A DNA stretch of 64,000 nucleotides, from positions 1-64,000 of the forward strand of contig JAPJBO010001104.1 of assembly GCA_030068145.1 (NCBI GenBank). The letters are read 5' to 3'. The position numbers and the translations under genes were made by a program. The stretch's first letter is position 1; every line of letters begins with the position of its first letter. Source of the stretch: Diplonema papillatum. Taxonomy: Eukaryota > Euglenozoa > Diplonemea > Diplonemida > Diplonemidae. Of the stretch, positions 61,522 to 64,000 are shown one piece after another. The notes beneath the pieces are model-generated. The model did no database searches and was not told the origin of the DNA. It saw only the letters and a list, made by a program, of their open reading frames with translations.

Positions 61522-62823
61522 CTACTGGGCTTTCGCCCCGCTCTTCCTGCTGTCGCCACCCGGTTTGCGGTGTCTGCCGGGCGGGGTGTGGCGGGTCTGT
61601 TGCGTGTGGGGTCGGTTGTGCGTTTGGTGGTGTTGCGGGGGTTCGTGGGTTTGGGGCGGCCGAAACCGCTGCTTTCGTGCGTGGGCGTGCGCTTTCTCTT
61701 CCGCCCGTGCCATGAAAAGCGGCACCTCGTCGTCCACCGTGAGGGCTCTCTCGAGCACCTCGGCCGACTCCCAGTCCCCCTGCACCACGCCCCTCTGCAG
61801 CACCTGCAGGCGCCCCACCGCCCGCTCCGCCAGCTTCTGGAGAACGTCCTCCGCGTCCTCCAAAGAGGAGCACCGGCCTAGCGACCTGATGATCAGCTCG
61901 AGGTCGTCGAGCCGGTTTCGGGCCTCTCGCGCTTGCGGGGCGAGACCGCTCCCCCGCTGGGCGGCCGTAAGGTCCTTGTAGTGGTCCCTTACGTTTAAGG
62001 CTGCGAACTCGCGGCCGGGGTCGTCCAGGGCGAACCACTTCTCGGGGTCTAGGCTCGCCATGCCCCGGGGAAGGAAACCGAACGGGGTTCCCGTCCTTTC
62101 GCTGGACGCCTTGTCCGTCCCCTCGCTGTCGTCGTCGCTGTCGCAGAGGGCGCGACTTTCCCGCGGATCTGCGGCCACCGCCTGCCGCTCGTTTTTCTCG
62201 TCAATCTTGTCGACGAGGCGGCTCAGGAGGGCCGTCTGCTGTTTTCCCTGTGCTTGCAGGGCTTCCATCTGCTTCTCCAGCAGATGGATTCTGACGGCGG
62301 CCTCGCCGACGACCTCGGCGTCTTGCGACTGGCCTCGCTTGCCGGCGCCGTCGTCCGCCCCGTCTGGCCGTCGGGCCGGCTCGGGGACTGCGTCTTCCGC
62401 GGCTGCGCCCGCCTCGGAGCCCCGCGGCGTGCCGAGTGGGGTGCCGCGGCCTCTTCGTCCCACCGCTTCGGCGCCTTGCACCCCCCTCGCACGGTGGGCA
62501 GCGGTCTGCCGGGCGGTCTCCTCCGGGAAACGCCCGGCCAGGAACGCGCCGACCACCTGCTCGGAGGTGTTCGGCGAGCTGGCCCTGTGGACCCAGGCGA
62601 GACGCCACAGGGCCGTTCCCTCCGGGACGGCGTTGTCGCCGGTGAACCCCCCGGCTTCGAGGAGGGCCCTGAGCGCTTGCTCCTTCAGGCCCGTGGCGCG
62701 TTCCGCCCAATCGACGACCTGTTGAGCAGCCGGGTTCTTCCTCTCGAAGAAGAAAGCGGATGGAACGTCTACCCCCGTCACCTTCTTTACGAGGGCGACC
62801 GCATCAGTTCGTTCGAACGACAT
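61522..62823 (-). CDS. Gag-like protein of the YR retroelement
   Basis: Starting at MSFERTD (62823), a ~433-residue protein. The N-terminal ~100 residues are helical (AQQVVDWAERATGLKEQALR). A basic/Ala-rich region follows, then a coiled coil (IHLLEKQMEALQAQGKQQTA) with an acidic stretch (CDSDDDSEGTDK). A second helical domain (EKWFALDDPGREFAALNVRD, LDDLELIIRSLGRCSSLEDA) comes next, and the C-terminus is His/Pro/Thr/Arg-rich and likely binds nucleic acid. No zinc knuckle is present. Its place before the recombinase and RT supports the Gag role; the sequence itself was not matched to a family. The frame extends 26 codons further upstream, but those lie in Rep-J. Confidence 0.65.
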   Translation of the reverse strand: MSFERTDAVALVKKVTGVDVPSAFFFERKNPAAQQVVDWAERATGLKEQALRALLEAGGFTGDNAVPEGTALWRLAWVHRASSPNTSEQVVGAFLAGRFPEETARQTAAHRARGVQGAEAVGRRGRGTPLGTPRGSEAGAAAEDAVPEPARRPDGADDGAGKRGQSQDAEVVGEAAVRIHLLEKQMEALQAQGKQQTALLSRLVDKIDEKNERQAVAADPRESRALCDSDDDSEGTDKASSERTGTPFGFLPRGMASLDPEKWFALDDPGREFAALNVRDHYKDLTAAQRGSGLAPQAREARNRLDDLELIIRSLGRCSSLEDAEDVLQKLAERAVGRLQVLQRGVVQGDWESAEVLERALTVDDEVPLFMARAEEKAHAHARKQRFRPPQTHEPPQHHQTHNRPHTQQTRHTPPGRHRKPGGDSRKSGAKAQ

Positions 62824-62825
62824 AA

Positions 62826-62955
62826 TGTTTTTCGTTGACCGCACTACCCTGAGCCCAAATCCTGGACGTGGTTTCAGGTGGCAAATTTGGCAAATGATCA
62901 TGATCAGATGGTCCTACTTGAGCGGTTCAGTTTCCTCACACATTGCATGTGGCTA
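62826..62955 (+). repeat. Rep-J copy upstream of the Gag-like frame
   Basis: Matches 7040-7167 (TTGACCGCACTACCCTGAGC ... CACACATTGCATGTGGCTAA). It sits between the right direct repeat and the Gag start, where a 5' leader or promoter would lie. Confidence 0.65.
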
Positions 62956-63071
62956 ACAACAAAAAAGAGTATACTCCCCTGACGACAGCTGGACAGGCAA
63001 ACCCACCCAAAGGCGGTCGATTCCTTCCTGAGGCAGGATCTCTTACCGTTCGGCGGTCGCATGGGTTTTAG
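62955..63071. repeat. Direct repeat flanking the YR retroelement (right copy)
   Basis: Same orientation as 59555-59649, with an extra CAAAGGCGGTCGATTCCTTC segment. In element orientation this is the 5' repeat. Confidence 0.85.
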
Positions 63072-63147
63072 AAACGATGGGCTGATTTACTTTGTTATTT
63101 TCACCTGGTTCGGCGTTCACATCTTCTTCTAGAGCTTCTTTCCCCCC

Positions 63148-63240
63148 CCGACGACAACTAGTGTCAGACTAGCCTACCCGAAGGCAGTTGATTCCTTTAG
63201 GCAAGATTCCTCTACCGGCGGGAGTTGTTTGGGTTAACGT
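63148..63240 (-). repeat. Rep-B copy
   Basis: CCCGACGACAACTAGTGTCA ... TACCGGCGGGAGTTGTTTGG, followed by a T-run. Confidence 0.75.
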
Positions 63241-63690
63241 CTTTTTTTTTTTTTTTTGAGATTCAAAGGTTTGCTGACCGGTGTCGAGTCAGCAGTGTCA
63301 AATCCGAGCGGGCCACATCTAACGAGTGTGGAGAAAGAGACGATAAAAGTTCTGATGTCCACTCCCCGGAAGCAAGGCTGAAATTAAACAGTCACACCCG
63401 CTCTTCGGATGTGCATTTTACATGCGTTTCTTGGAGTTTAAGGTCGCTTGAAACAGAAATTGCACTCCAAAAAAAAAAAAAAACCAGAATACTCGAGGGG
63501 CTGCCTTGTGCTTACTTCGAAGGGGGACAAACAATACAACTACAAAATGGTCTTTTTTGTTGATCGCTTTTGTTGAACATTTTTTGTTTGTGCGATTTGA
63601 CCTGTGCGCGTTCAGGTTAAACCGCTGCCAACGTTCCTTTTTAGCTGTAACAAGTATGCTCACTAAGGTGGCTACTGGTTATCGCAAAAA
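63241..63690 (+). repeat. Rep-D fragment and Rep-E copy
   Basis: 63487-63560 is the Rep-D start (ACTCGAGGGGCTGCCTTGTG). 63583-63690 is Rep-E with an A-run. 63375-63415 has a CACACCCGCTCTTCGGATGTG-like piece of the CACGGTG elements. Confidence 0.6.
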
Positions 63691-64000
63691 AAAAAATTGG
63701 TTGTAACGCACGCTTTTCGGGAGTGCTTCAACGTCGTTATCTCGTTCCCCATACACCAGGAGATATCCGCTGGAGGATCCTGTAGGACGGGCAAAGGTTG
63801 CAGGAACGTGGTTTGAGTCGTGTCGTGCTCAACACCACACACACTGGTACTATCCGCATCAGGTACCGCCCTCGCTTCATTACACGACATTATACGATAG
63901 GAACTGGGGCAAAGCGCATGGCAGCCCGAAGCCTGCAACAGAAAAGTTCGAGTGGGTTAGGCATGCAAGGAATGGGGGGAATAAGTGAAAGTTCGCATGC
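63691..64000. other. No gene recognised
   Basis: Weak Rep-I similarity near 63780-63870 (CTCAACACCACACACACTGG). Otherwise unassigned to the window end. Confidence 0.35.

Overview
The window looks like nuclear DNA of a eukaryote, most likely a repeat-rich protist or alga. There are no bacterial-style operons. The only recognisable long open frames belong to retrotransposons. Short pieces of nuclear small- and large-subunit rRNA are present, and so is one orphan exon with an EF-hand loop. The species cannot be named from this sequence. No complete cellular gene could be supported, and most of the 64 kb is interspersed or tandem repeat.

Layout. 0-5 kb: an EF-hand exon fragment, arrays of short palindromic words inside inverted-repeat elements, and a degenerate ~165-bp tandem array. 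5-9 kb: repeat debris and a 7 x 72-bp array. 9.1-11.2 kb: a structured-RNA element, then a composite element with a 1.3-kb minisatellite and a tRNA-like head. 11.4-23.5 kb: further inverted-repeat elements, many SINE-like repeats (called Rep-A to Rep-M here), and two related remnants ending in a zinc-finger reading frame, a conserved 3' block and the same structured RNA. 23.5-24.2 kb: the 3' tail of a LINE. 24.2-28.8 kb: a segment duplicated almost exactly at 54.0-58.1 kb. 29-37 kb: an SSU rRNA fragment, an inverted-repeat element in a G-tract with its empty site close by, a deubiquitinase-like frame (31.8-33.0 kb), a fourth structured-RNA copy and an LSU rRNA fragment. 37-47 kb: repeats and more inverted-repeat elements. 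47.5-51.2 kb: a LINE with ORF1- and ORF2-like frames. 51-54 kb: a TG microsatellite and repeats. 59.3-63.1 kb: a tyrosine-recombinase retroelement (Gag-like, recombinase, truncated RT) between ~95-bp direct repeats.

Three signals stand out. (1) Four copies of a pseudoknotted RNA element, whose stems differ in sequence but keep pairing and whose G-U wobbles indicate the minus strand. (2) A loose superfamily of non-autonomous elements that combine terminal inverted repeats (several starting TAGGGC), G/C homopolymer edges and an interior array of one short self-complementary word, different at each locus. A filled and an empty site at 30.2-31.2 kb show at least one insertion. (3) A composite unit seen twice (9.5-11.1 and 39.7-40.2 kb): leader, TTCGGGCGAA minisatellite, tRNA-like head, common tail. 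The two heads have different anticodon arms.

All coding calls rest on motifs read by eye. Introns, splice sites and family assignments were not computed.
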